Shown: positions 1 through 7,235 of the stretch, piece after piece | How positions within the stretch are numbered: the first letter of the stretch is position 1 | Layout of the letters: every line of letters starts with the position of its first letter | Source of the DNA: Alphaproteobacteria bacterium | GTDB lineage: Bacteria > Pseudomonadota > Alphaproteobacteria > Rhodobacterales > Rhodobacteraceae | DNA length: 11,081 nt | Assembly: GCA_003696705.1 (NCBI GenBank) | Contig: RFGD01000420.1 | Coordinates: 1-11,081 of the forward strand | Reading direction: 5' to 3' | Translations under genes and position numbers: made by a program | The notes under the pieces: generated by a model | Database searches by the model: none | Told to the model about the DNA's origin: nothing | Seen by the model: the letters and a program-made list of their open reading frames with translations, nothing else

Positions 1-2611
1 CCGGTTCTTCGGCCACGTTTTCAACCGCTTCCGCAACAGGCTCGGCCGCCGTTTCGGCTTCGGCCCCTTTCTTGCGGGTCGAGCGGCGGCGGGTCGCCGG
101 TTTCTTCGGCTTCGCTTCGCCCGCGTCGGCCGCCGCCTCTGCGCTCGCCTCCTCGTCCGGCGAAGACGCCGCGGCCTCCTCGACCGAGCCGTCGCCTTCC
201 GCCTCGGTTTCCGTCGGCGCGGCCGTCTTCCGGCTTCGGGTGCTGCGCGTCGTCTTCCGGCTCTTGCGCTTCGGGGGGGCCTCCGCGGCCTCGGCCGTGC
301 CGGCTTCTTCCGCAGGCGGGGTTGCATCCCCGGCGGCGCCTTCGCCGACTTCGGCAGGCTTCTCGGCCTCGGGCGCACCCGCGGCCTCGGTTGCCTCGAC
401 GGCGACGCTCGTCTCGCCCTCGGCCGGGGCTGCCTCGTCTGCGCCTTCCACCTCGGCCTCGGCCTGCGGCGCGGCGGTCTGCGCCTCGGCACCGCTGCCC
501 TTGCGGCGGCGGCGGCGGCGGCGCTTCTTGCGGCCCTGGCCGGATGCGGTCTGCTCTTCCTCGGCCGTGGCCTGTTCCTCGTCCTCGACCTCGGGCATGT
601 CGGCCAGATCGATCGAGACGACGGGTGCCTTGCGCGCCACCGGGCGGGTGGCCGACTTGAAGCGTTCGATCTCGAAATCCGGGCTCGTCAGGCCGATCTC
701 GGCCTGAATGCGCACCGCCATTCCGAAACGTTCCTCGATCATCGCGATGCGCTCGCGCTTCTCGTTCACAAGGAAGTTCGCCACCTCGACGGGCACCTTC
801 AGAAGCACCTCGCGCGAGCGGCCGCGCACGCCTTCCTCCTCGAGCTGGCGCAGAATCGACAGGGCCAGGTTCTCGTGCGAGCGCTGAAGCCCCGTGCCGT
901 GACAGTGCGGGCACGGCATGGTCGTGGCTTCGAGCATGCCCGGCCGCAGCCGCTGCCGGCTCATCTCGAGAAGTCCGAAGCCCGAGATGCGGCCGACCTG
1001 GATGCGGGCCCTGTCCGACTTCAGCTTTTCCTTGAAGCGCTTCTCGACGGCGGCGTTGTTCTTGCGCTCGTCCATGTCGATGAAGTCGATGACGATCAAC
1101 CCGGCCAGGTCGCGCAGCTTGAGCTGGCGGGCGATCTCCTCGGCCGCCTCGAGGTTCGTCTTGAGCGCCGTATCCTCGATCGAGCCCTCTTTCGTCGATC
1201 GGCCGGAGTTCACGTCAATCGCGACCAGCGCTTCCGTCACGCCGATGACGATGTAGCCCCCCGACGGCAATTGCACGACGGGGTTGAACATTGCCGCAAG
1301 GTAGCTTTCGACGTTGTAGCGTGCAAAGAGCGGCAAGGGATCGTCGTAGAGCTTCACGTTCTTGGCGTGCGAAGGCATGATCATCTTCATGAAGTCCTTC
1401 GCGGTGCGATAGCCTTCCTCGCCCTCGACCAGAACCTCTTCGATCTCGCGGCTGTAGAGGTCGCGGATCGCGCGCTTGATGAGGTTGCCTTCCTCGTAGA
1501 TCTGGGCCGGGGCGACGGATTTGAGCGTCAGCTCCCGGATCTGCTCCCACAGGCGCAAGAGATACTCGTAGTCGCGCTTGATCTCGGCCTTGGTGCGCTT
1601 GGCGCCGGCCGTGCGGATGATGAGGCCCGCACCCTCGGGGACGGTCAGTTCCGCGGCGATCTCCTTGAGGCGCTTGCGGTCGGCCGCGTTGGTGATCTTG
1701 CGGCTGATGCCACCGCCGCGGGCGGTGTTGGGCATGAGCACGCAATAGCGCCCGGCAAGGCTCAGATAGGTCGTGAGGGCCGCGCCCTTGTTGCCGCGTT
1801 CTTCCTTGACGACCTGGACCAGCATGATCTGCCGGACCTTGATGACCTCCTGGATCTTGTACTTGCGGCGCGGCCGGCGCCGGCGGCGAATCTCGGCCGC
1901 TTCCTCGGCGGTTTCGGTCGCCTCGTCCTCGATTTCCTCGATCTCGCCGTCGGCCGGCTCGGCTTCGGCTTCCGCGGCTTCTGCCGCGCCGTCCCCGGCG
2001 CCCTCGTCCCCGGCGGGCTTCACGGCCGCGCCCACTTCGGGCGCCTCCTCGGCCGGTGTCTCGGCCTCTTCCCCGGCCGCGGCTTCGGCTGCCGCTTCGG
2101 CTCCGGCTTCGGCTGCGCCAACCTTGTCGACCCCGGTGACCGCGATGGGCTCGGCGTCCTCGGGGATCTCGAGAACCTCGAGCGCCTCGGGCGTCGAGCG
2201 CGACTGCGCGTCTTCGGCGCCGGCCGCCTCGGCCTTCGCGCGGCTGCGGCGGACGCGGCGCGACCTGCCCGCGGACCGGCCGCCCTCTTCATCCTCGGCG
2301 CCGCGGGCGGCTTCTTCCTGCTCGGCCTCGCGCTCCTCGGCCAGAAGCGCCTCTCGGTCGGCGACCGGAATCTGATAGTAGTCGGGGTGGATCTCGGAAA
2401 AGGCCAGGAAACCGTGCCGGTTTCCCCCATAATCGACGAAGGCCGCCTGAAGCGACGGCTCGACGCGTGTTACCTTGGCGAGATAGATGTTGCCGGCGAG
2501 CTGACGCCGGGAAGCCGATTCGAAGTCGAACTCCTCGACCTTGTTACCGTCGACCACCACGACCCGCGTTTCCTCGGGGTGGGTGGCATCGATGAGCATT
2601 TTCTTTGCCAT
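1..2611 (-). CDS. rne: Ribonuclease E (3' end lies beyond the window)
   Basis: Endoribonuclease that cuts single-stranded A/U-rich RNA, scaffolds the degradosome and processes rRNA/tRNA. 870 residues are visible with no stop. The ATG at 2611 gives the expected N-terminus (MAKKMLIDAT) and an S1 domain, residues ~35-80 continuing at ~250-290. These are separated by a ~165-residue Ala/Glu/Pro-rich acidic insertion (about 82-246), which pushes every later landmark 163 residues beyond E. coli numbering. The catalytic Asp pair is D466 (VAIDVNSG) and D509 (LIVIDFIDM), matching E. coli D303/D346. The Zn-link cysteines are C567 and C570 (CPHCHGTG). Beyond about residue 660 is a disordered Ala/Glu/Pro-rich tail with basic blocks, including an unbroken RKKRRRRRRRK at 694-704, probably for RNA binding. 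Oddity: G457-V458 before TEAL, where E. coli has Asp at the first position. The SD is weak (GGAC). Identity is secure; the total length is unknown. Confidence 0.96.
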   Translation of the reverse strand, partial: MAKKMLIDATHPEETRVVVVDGNKVEEFDFESASRRQLAGNIYLAKVTRVEPSLQAAFVDYGGNRHGFLAFSEIHPDYYQIPVADREALLAEEREAEQEEAARGAEDEEGGRSAGRSRRVRRSRAKAEAAGAEDAQSRSTPEALEVLEIPEDAEPIAVTGVDKVGAAEAGAEAAAEAAAGEEAETPAEEAPEVGAAVKPAGDEGAGDGAAEAAEAEAEPADGEIEEIEDEATETAEEAAEIRRRRRPRRKYKIQEVIKVRQIMLVQVVKEERGNKGAALTTYLSLAGRYCVLMPNTARGGGISRKITNAADRKRLKEIAAELTVPEGAGLIIRTAGAKRTKAEIKRDYEYLLRLWEQIRELTLKSVAPAQIYEEGNLIKRAIRDLYSREIEEVLVEGEEGYRTAKDFMKMIMPSHAKNVKLYDDPLPLFARYNVESYLAAMFNPVVQLPSGGYIVIGVTEALVAIDVNSGRSTKEGSIEDTALKTNLEAAEEIARQLKLRDLAGLIVIDFIDMDERKNNAAVEKRFKEKLKSDRARIQVGRISGFGLLEMSRQRLRPGMLEATTMPCPHCHGTGLQRSHENLALSILRQLEEEGVRGRSREVLLKVPVEVANFLVNEKRERIAMIEERFGMAVRIQAEIGLTSPDFEIERFKSATRPVARKAPVVSIDLADMPEVEDEEQATAEEEQTASGQGRKKRRRRRRRKGSGAEAQTAAPQAEAEVEGADEAAPAEGETSVAVEATEAAGAPEAEKPAEVGEGAAGDATPPAEEAGTAEAAEAPPKRKSRKTTRSTRSRKTAAPTETEAEGDGSVEEAAASSPDEEASAEAAADAGEAKPKKPATRRRSTRKKGAEAETAAEPVAEAVENVAEEP

Positions 2612-2779
2612 GTTGTCCGTTCACGCCGGAACGGGGCCGCGCGGCCAGTGCCGCACCCCCTTCGTTCCGGGATGCCTGATAGGGCGAATGCGCGACCGAT
2701 GCGGGGCGCGGCGGCCGGTGCGGCCTGTCCTGCTAGCCCTCGTGACATCCCGATACTGCGCATCGCGGTTCTTCTCTCT

Positions 2780-2800
2780 GGCGCCGGAAGCGCCTGTTTT
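2780..2800 (+). terminator. Hairpin with T-run; plus-strand terminator-like
   Basis: GGCGC-CGGAA-GCGCC (2780-2794), then TG and five T residues (2796-2800). In plus-strand orientation it has the form of a short intrinsic terminator, yet no gene ends upstream of it on that strand. In the rne transcript the same bases read as an A-run followed by a five-pair hairpin. It could end an antisense RNA, or serve as a leader structure of rne. Confidence 0.35.
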
Positions 2801-2822
2801 TCAATCCCTTGCGGGGTCTTCC

Positions 2823-2845
2823 GGCGCGCCCCGGAGGGGCGTGCC
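2823..2845 (-). other. Strong hairpin in the rne leader
   Basis: Inverted repeat with 10-base arms (2823-2832 and 2836-2845) around a three-base loop. On the plus strand all ten pairs form, one of them G-T. In the rne transcript nine of ten form, with one A-C mismatch. It sits about 210 bases upstream of the rne start codon. Confidence 0.6.
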
Positions 2846-2944
2846 TTCGCCGCGCGACCCGCTTCCTTGCCCGGAAGGGCGCCGGTTGGCGTGGAATCTC
2901 GACGTGACGGCCCCGGTGCCGCAAGCGGGCGGGTCCGTCCCACC

Positions 2945-2974
2945 TACATAAAGGCACAAGTCGGGCCGATACAA
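2945..2974 (-). promoter_or_regulatory. Candidate rne promoter
   Basis: On the minus strand, TTGTAT (2974-2969) is followed 17-18 bases later by TTATGT/TATGTA (2951-2945). This is the most AT-rich patch of the intergenic region and would give a leader of about 325 nt. The -35 keeps the TTG favoured in alphaproteobacteria, but the -10 matches the consensus poorly, so this is only a candidate. Confidence 0.3.
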
Positions 2975-2990
2975 TGGCTAAGTTGCCTGA

Positions 2991-3019
2991 CCGGGCGACG
3001 ATGGAATGCGCCCGCCCGG
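2991..3019 (-). terminator. Stem-loop just after dctD
   Basis: Perfect 7-base inverted repeat CCGGGCG / CGCCCGG (2991-2997 and 3013-3019) with a 15-base loop, starting 11 bases past the dctD stop. There is no T-run after it in the direction of transcription, so intrinsic termination is uncertain. It may be a 3'-end stability element. Confidence 0.3.
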
Positions 3020-3029
3020 CGTGGCGGCC

Positions 3030-4367
3030 TCAGCGAAGGTATTGCGACCGGCTCAGGCCGTATTTCGCCATCTTCTCGTTCAGCGTCCGGCGCGGCAGGC
3101 ACAGTTCCTGCATCACGGCCGAGATCGAGCCCTTGTGCCGGCGCATGGTATTGTCGATCAGCATGCGTTCGAAGGCCTCGACATATTCCTTGAGCGGCTT
3201 GCCCTCGGTGGTGACGGCTTCGGCCGCCATGTCGGCATTGTCGGCCATGAGAAGGGATGCGATCGAACCGCTGCCGCGGCGGTTCTGCAGGACGGCGCGC
3301 TCGGCCACGTTGATGAGCTGGCGCACGTTCCCGGGCCACGGCGCCTGCAGAAGCTGAGCTGCCTCTTGCGCCGTCACCTCGGGCGCATCGCAGCCGTATT
3401 CCTCGGCGAACTGTTCGGCGAAGCGGTTGAACAGCGTCAGGATGTCCTCGCCGCGCTTGCGCAGCGGCGGCAACGTGATGCGCATGGCCGCAAGCCGGAA
3501 GAACAGGTCCGGCCGCAGCATGTCCTCGCAGGTCTTGTCCTGCTCGTGCAGGTTGCAGATGGCGATGATGCGCGTCTCGGGCGGGGTGCCCTGCTCGTTG
3601 AGGAAGGTCAGAAGCCGCGCCTGAAGCGTCGGCGGCAGCGTCTCGATGTCCTCGAGGACAACCGTGCCGCCGCGCGCCTCCTCGACAAGCGGAAGGGGCT
3701 CGCCCTCTTCGGCGGGGCCGAAGATGCGGCGCTGGAGCGTGTCGGGGTCGTAGGCCGCGCACGAGATCGACACCAGCTTGCGACCGGCGCGCGGCCCGAC
3801 CGCATGCAGCGCATGCGCGACAAGGGTCTTGCCGGTGCCCGTCTCGCCGTCGATGAACACGTGGCTGTCCGCCTGCCCGAGGTCGAGGATGTCCTCGCGC
3901 AGCCGCTCCATCGGCTCGGAGGTGCCGACAAGCTTGCGCACAAGGACCGTGCCATCGGAAAGTTCGCGCCGCAGCGCCCGGTTGTCGAGCGTCAGGCGCC
4001 GCGCCTGCGTCGCCCGGCGCGCAAGATCCGTCATGCGGTCCGGGTTGAACGGTTTCTCGAGGAAATCGTAGGCCCCAAGGCGCATCGCCTCGACCGCCAT
4101 GGGCACATCCCCGTGCCCCGTGATCATGATGACGGGCAGCGAACTGTCCATGCTCATGAGACGCTTCAGAAATGCCATGCCATCCATGCCCGGCATCTTG
4201 ATGTCCGAAATCACGATGCCCCGATATTCGGGCGTGATGACCTTGAGCGCCTCCTCGGCCGACGCGAAGGTTTCCGTGTCGAAGCCGCTCAGTGCCAGCC
4301 ACTGGCTGATGGACTGACGCATGTCCTTTTCGTCGTCGACGATGGCAATCTTGATTACATCAGCCAT
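3030..4367 (-). CDS. dctD: DctD-like AAA+ response regulator lacking GAFTGA
   Basis: 445-residue transcription factor, partner of the DctB-like kinase just upstream (11-base gap; SD AGGGTGG overlaps the dctB stop). Receiver domain 1-120: acidic pocket D11/D12, phospho-acceptor D55, T83, K105. AAA+ domain ~143-365: Walker A GETGTGKT (174-181), Walker B region GGTVVLEDI (233-241), arginine-finger region RPDLFFRL (285-292), sensor II PWPGNVR (343-349). Fis-type helix-turn-helix 398-441. Classic sigma-54 activators carry a GAFTGA loop that contacts sigma-54; here the stretch from FG (216-217) to GG (233-234) is about six residues shorter and has no such loop. Walker B reads ED where family members have DE. 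By family, targets would be C4-dicarboxylate transport genes, but no dctPQM genes are in view. The RR-HK assignment is firm; the ligand and the sigma partner are inferred. Confidence 0.9.
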   Translation of the reverse strand: MADVIKIAIVDDEKDMRQSISQWLALSGFDTETFASAEEALKVITPEYRGIVISDIKMPGMDGMAFLKRLMSMDSSLPVIMITGHGDVPMAVEAMRLGAYDFLEKPFNPDRMTDLARRATQARRLTLDNRALRRELSDGTVLVRKLVGTSEPMERLREDILDLGQADSHVFIDGETGTGKTLVAHALHAVGPRAGRKLVSISCAAYDPDTLQRRIFGPAEEGEPLPLVEEARGGTVVLEDIETLPPTLQARLLTFLNEQGTPPETRIIAICNLHEQDKTCEDMLRPDLFFRLAAMRITLPPLRKRGEDILTLFNRFAEQFAEEYGCDAPEVTAQEAAQLLQAPWPGNVRQLINVAERAVLQNRRGSGSIASLLMADNADMAAEAVTTEGKPLKEYVEAFERMLIDNTMRRHKGSISAVMQELCLPRRTLNEKMAKYGLSRSQYLR

Positions 4368-4378
4368 GTTGAACCACC

Positions 4379-6256
4379 CTATCCTGTCTTTATCTTGCCC
4401 GTGGCAGCGTCACCCTTCGCCCCGCCCGCCTCGGCGCGGCCTTCCGTGGCGCCGGCGGGCGCCTCCGTCGTCTCGGCCGGTGCCTTGCCCGCGCCCTTTC
4501 GCTGGTCAGCCAGAAGCGGAAGCTGGACCTCGAACACGGCGCCGTGGGGTTCGGCGTTGCGGGCCACCAGCCTGCCGCCGTGGTCGGCCACGATCCCCGA
4601 GGAGATGGCCAGGCCCAGCCCGACCCCTTCGCCAGGCTTCTTTGTTGTGTAGAAGGGCTCGAACAGCTCGTCCAGATCCTCGAGCCCGGGGCCGTTGTCA
4701 CGCACGACCAGAGTCGCCGTCTCGCCCGAGGTGACGATGATCGCGATCTCGGCGTCGTCCTGCCCCGACGTCGCGTCGAGCGCATTGCGAAGAAGGTTGA
4801 TCACGACCTGTTCAAGCCGGATGCGGTCGCCAAGCACCATGACCTTCTCTTTCGGCAGGACCGTTTCGATGTGGACCTTCCGGAGCTTGAGCTGCGGCTC
4901 CATCATGGCAAGCGCCGAGGAAACGACATCGCGAAGGGCGACGGGTTCGAAGGCCTCGCCGCCCTTGCGGGCATAGCTCTTGAGCTGCCGCGTGATATGT
5001 CCCATCCGCTCGATCAGGTCGTCGATCCGCTGGAACGAGGAAAGCGCCTCGTCCGGTCGCCGACGCTGCAACAACAGCTTGGCGCCGGCAAGGTAGGTCT
5101 TCATGGCGGCCAGAGGCTGGTTGAGCTCGTGACTGACGGCAGCCGACATTTCGCCCAGGGCGGCAAGTTTCTGGCTTTGCGCAAGGCTTTGCTCGGCAAA
5201 CTTCAGGCTTTTCTGCACCTTTTCCCGCTCGGCGATTTCCCGCTGAAGCCGCGCGTTCAGTCGGCGAAGCTCTGCCGACTCGCGGACAAGAAGCGCCGTG
5301 CGGAACTCTGCGCGGCGGTTCAGGATGTAGAAGGTCAGCGCCAGAAGCATGGCAAAGCCCATGATCTCGATCGCCAGGAACCCGTTCACCCGCTCGCGCA
5401 CCGAATCGTATGCGGTGAAGGACGTAAGCCGCCAACCCTGGAAGGGGATGCGCGCATCCAGCCGCATGACCGCGACGCCGCGGAAATAGGCGTCCGGCTC
5501 TCCGCCGCCGAAATCGGCCGCCGCGCCCTCGAGCGCGCGCGAGATCGCCGAGGGCGGCGAGCGCGTCTGCAGCGCCTCGGCCACCGTCCGGCCCTTCCAG
5601 TAGGGATCGGTGGCCAGGATGATGCGCCCTTCGCTGTCGGTGACGAGCACGGCCTCGGTCGTTCCCACCCAGCTGCGCTCGAGCTTGCCGAGATCGACCT
5701 CGACCACGATCACGCCGATGCCGCGCTTGTCGCTGTCGACCCGGCGCGAATAGAAGAAGCGGAAGGCGCCCGTTTCCTGCTCGGCCAGGGTGAACACGGT
5801 GTCGCTTGACCGCAGGGCGTTGATGAAAAAGGGCTCGTTGCGCAAGGTCTCGCCCAGCCGGACGCGATCGGATGCCGCCACCACCCGCCCGCTGCCGTCG
5901 AGCAGCATGAGCGAGGCCGCCCCGATTTCATCGCGGTAGGAGATGAGCCGCTGCGACGTCGCCGCATAATCCTCGGAACCAAGCGACGTGATCATCACCG
6001 GGTCGCGCGCCAAGAGAAGCGGCACCACGGAATTGCGCTGCAACTCGGTCGTGATGGCCGCCGAGTAGAGGGCTAGCCGAAGCTCGGCCCGCGAGCGCGT
6101 CGTCTCGGTGAAACGCTGGGTCAGAAAGGCGTTCGTCACCCACACCACGACCACCGCCAGCGCCACGACGGCCAGCACGACATAGCGTGCGACCCGCGGG
6201 CTTGGCCGCGAGCGCCTGGGCTCGCTCGGCTCGGCTGCGACGATCTCCTTCGACAT
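4379..6256 (-). CDS. dctB: DctB-like sensor histidine kinase
   Basis: 625-residue membrane kinase, likely sensing C4-dicarboxylates in the periplasm and phosphorylating the DctD-like regulator. TM1 ~23-44; periplasmic double-PAS (dCache-type) domain ~45-290 with DctB-like landmarks (LLARDP at 82-86, FFYSRRV at 167-173, ATDPYWKGRT at 215-224); TM2 ~292-312; coiled coil ~320-365; HisKA H-box with H376 (SHELNQPLAAMKTY); ATPase N box NLLRNALDA (487-495), G1 DNGPG (520-524), FEPFYTTK, G2 GEGVGLGL (543-550). The last ~37 residues are an Ala/Gly/Glu/Lys low-complexity tail outside the kinase fold. The ATG at 6256 is preferred over a TTG at 6331, which would overlap purQ. Neither has a good SD, so the start is the weak point. 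It follows purQ by 52 bases with no clear terminator, so it could be read from the pur promoter or from its own. Confidence 0.9.
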   Translation of the reverse strand: MSKEIVAAEPSEPRRSRPSPRVARYVVLAVVALAVVVVWVTNAFLTQRFTETTRSRAELRLALYSAAITTELQRNSVVPLLLARDPVMITSLGSEDYAATSQRLISYRDEIGAASLMLLDGSGRVVAASDRVRLGETLRNEPFFINALRSSDTVFTLAEQETGAFRFFYSRRVDSDKRGIGVIVVEVDLGKLERSWVGTTEAVLVTDSEGRIILATDPYWKGRTVAEALQTRSPPSAISRALEGAAADFGGGEPDAYFRGVAVMRLDARIPFQGWRLTSFTAYDSVRERVNGFLAIEIMGFAMLLALTFYILNRRAEFRTALLVRESAELRRLNARLQREIAEREKVQKSLKFAEQSLAQSQKLAALGEMSAAVSHELNQPLAAMKTYLAGAKLLLQRRRPDEALSSFQRIDDLIERMGHITRQLKSYARKGGEAFEPVALRDVVSSALAMMEPQLKLRKVHIETVLPKEKVMVLGDRIRLEQVVINLLRNALDATSGQDDAEIAIIVTSGETATLVVRDNGPGLEDLDELFEPFYTTKKPGEGVGLGLAISSGIVADHGGRLVARNAEPHGAVFEVQLPLLADQRKGAGKAPAETTEAPAGATEGRAEAGGAKGDAATGKIKTG

Positions 6257-6308
6257 CAGAGGGGAATCTAGGCGCGAAGATCGACCGGAACAAGGCGACC
6301 CGATGGCG

Positions 6309-6980
6309 TCACGCTGGCGCCAGTGCGTCAACGATGGAGGTGAACAGCCGAAGCCCGTCCGTGCCCCCCTGCGCCGGATCGACCCGGCGCTCGGGATGCG
6401 GCATCATCCCCAGGACGCGCCGGTTTTCGGACAGGACGCCGGCAATCGAGCCGACCGAACCGTTCGGATTGTGCGCATAGGTGAAGGCGATGCGGTCGGC
6501 ATCGCGCAGCGCCGCAAGCTCGGCCTCGCTGACCTGATAGTTGCCGTCGTGATGGGCGATGGGAATGCGGATTTCCTCGCCGCGGGCATAGTTCCGGGTA
6601 AAGGGGCTGTCGGTCGTCTCGACGATCAGGGGCTCGGTCCGGCAGATGAACTTGAGCCCGGCGTTGCGCATCAGCGCCCCCGGCAGAAGCCCCGTTTCCG
6701 TGAGCACCTGAAAGCCGTTGCAGATGCCGATGACCATGCCGCCGCGCCGGGCAAAATCGACGATGGCGCGCGCAATCGGCGAACGCGCCGCGATCGCGCC
6801 GCACCGAAGATAGTCGCCGAAGGAGAACCCTCCCGGGATCCCGACGATGTCGGTGCCGGCCGGGATCTCGGTTTCCTTGTGCCAGACCATGGCCGGCCGC
6901 CGACCGCTTGCGCGCTCGAAGGCGTCGGCAAGGTCGCGGTCGCAGTTCGAACCCGGAAAGACGATGACGGCTGCCTTCAC
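6309..6980 (-). CDS. purQ: FGAM synthase subunit PurQ (glutaminase)
   Basis: 223-residue class I glutamine amidotransferase that supplies ammonia to PurL in the fourth step of purine synthesis (FGAR to FGAM). Nucleophile C87 lies in GICNGFQVL (85-93), and the catalytic His/Glu pair is H195/E197 in MMPHPER. The N-terminus FPGSNCDRD (8-16) and the IPGGFSFGDYLR segment (48-59) are typical of small PurQ. The start is GTG: its GTGA overlaps the purS TGA by four bases, implying translational coupling, with GGAG about eight bases upstream inside purS. The length is normal for the small PurQ that works with separate PurS and PurL. PurL itself is not in the window. The next gene downstream, dctB, is functionally unrelated. 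Confidence 0.97.
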   Translation of the reverse strand: MKAAVIVFPGSNCDRDLADAFERASGRRPAMVWHKETEIPAGTDIVGIPGGFSFGDYLRCGAIAARSPIARAIVDFARRGGMVIGICNGFQVLTETGLLPGALMRNAGLKFICRTEPLIVETTDSPFTRNYARGEEIRIPIAHHDGNYQVSEAELAALRDADRIAFTYAHNPNGSVGSIAGVLSENRRVLGMMPHPERRVDPAQGGTDGLRLFTSIVDALAPA

Positions 6981-7219
6981 GGCTCGATCTCCACCCGGTA
7001 GGTCTCGATGACGGTATTGGCCAGAAGCTTCTCGCACATTTCGCGGACCATCTCCTCGGCCCTGGCAGGGTCGCTCTCGGCCAGTTCGAGCTCGATCTCC
7101 TTGCCGACGCGCACCCCCTCGACGCCCGAGAACCCGAGCGCCCCCAGGGCGTGACGGACCGCCTCGCCCTGAGGATCGAGGACGCCTTTCTTCAGCATCA
7201 CATGCACCTTGGCCTTCAT
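6977..7219 (-). CDS. purS: FGAM synthase subunit PurS
   Basis: 80-residue small subunit that bridges PurL and PurQ and helps pass ammonia between them. The sequence MKAKVHVMLKKGVLDPQGEA, the central V-G-K-E-I-E-L segment (38-44) and the C-terminal NTVIETYRVEI are hallmark PurS features. The ATG at 7219 has a strong SD (GGAGGGG, about seven bases upstream) that begins right after the purC stop. The gap to purC is 16 bases, and the stop overlaps the purQ GTG. Position between purC and purQ confirms the identity. Confidence 0.97.
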   Translation of the reverse strand: MKAKVHVMLKKGVLDPQGEAVRHALGALGFSGVEGVRVGKEIELELAESDPARAEEMVREMCEKLLANTVIETYRVEIEP

Positions 7220-7235
7220 CCTGGCCCCTCCGCGT

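Larger units (their letters stand above)
2612..3029 (-). promoter_or_regulatory. rne leader and upstream intergenic region (no gene)
   Basis: 418 bases between the dctD stop and the rne start, with no credible coding sequence on either strand. It holds a terminator-like stem just after dctD, a relatively AT-rich patch near 2945-2974 that could be the rne promoter, a strong hairpin at 2823-2845, an A-rich run around 2796-2806 and a second hairpin at 2780-2794. In E. coli, rne has a leader of about 360 nt whose hairpin mediates feedback cleavage by RNase E. The similar length and position here suggest the same kind of control, but this is inference; no sequence match to the gammaproteobacterial element is claimed. 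Confidence 0.55.

Noticed and set aside
120..500. Repeats in the 3' part of rne resembling tandem or CRISPR-like units
   Set aside because: They are imperfect GCC/GGC-rich codon runs for an Ala/Glu/Pro-rich tail, with no regular unit length or spacers.
2470..2943. Possible small gene in the rne leader
   Set aside because: The minus-strand frame starts in the leader and runs into rne out of frame, and its sequence is basic and low in complexity with no family likeness.
875..3193. A 772-codon open frame on the plus strand opposite rne
   Set aside because: It lies antisense to RNase E, whose catalytic and zinc motifs are clear, and the protein shows no domain. Long antisense frames are common in GC-rich DNA.
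2944..4302. A 452-codon minus-strand frame overlapping dctD
   Set aside because: It runs in a different frame of the same strand as dctD; its composition is that of an out-of-frame translation, while the other frame has receiver, AAA+ and HTH motifs.
3006..4652. A 548-codon plus-strand frame opposite dctD and dctB
   Set aside because: It mirrors two well-supported minus-strand genes and has no recognisable motifs.
6256..6331. TTG start of dctB at 6331
   Set aside because: It would overlap the end of purQ, lacks an SD, and adds residues not expected before the N-terminal membrane segment; the ATG at 6256 is preferred.
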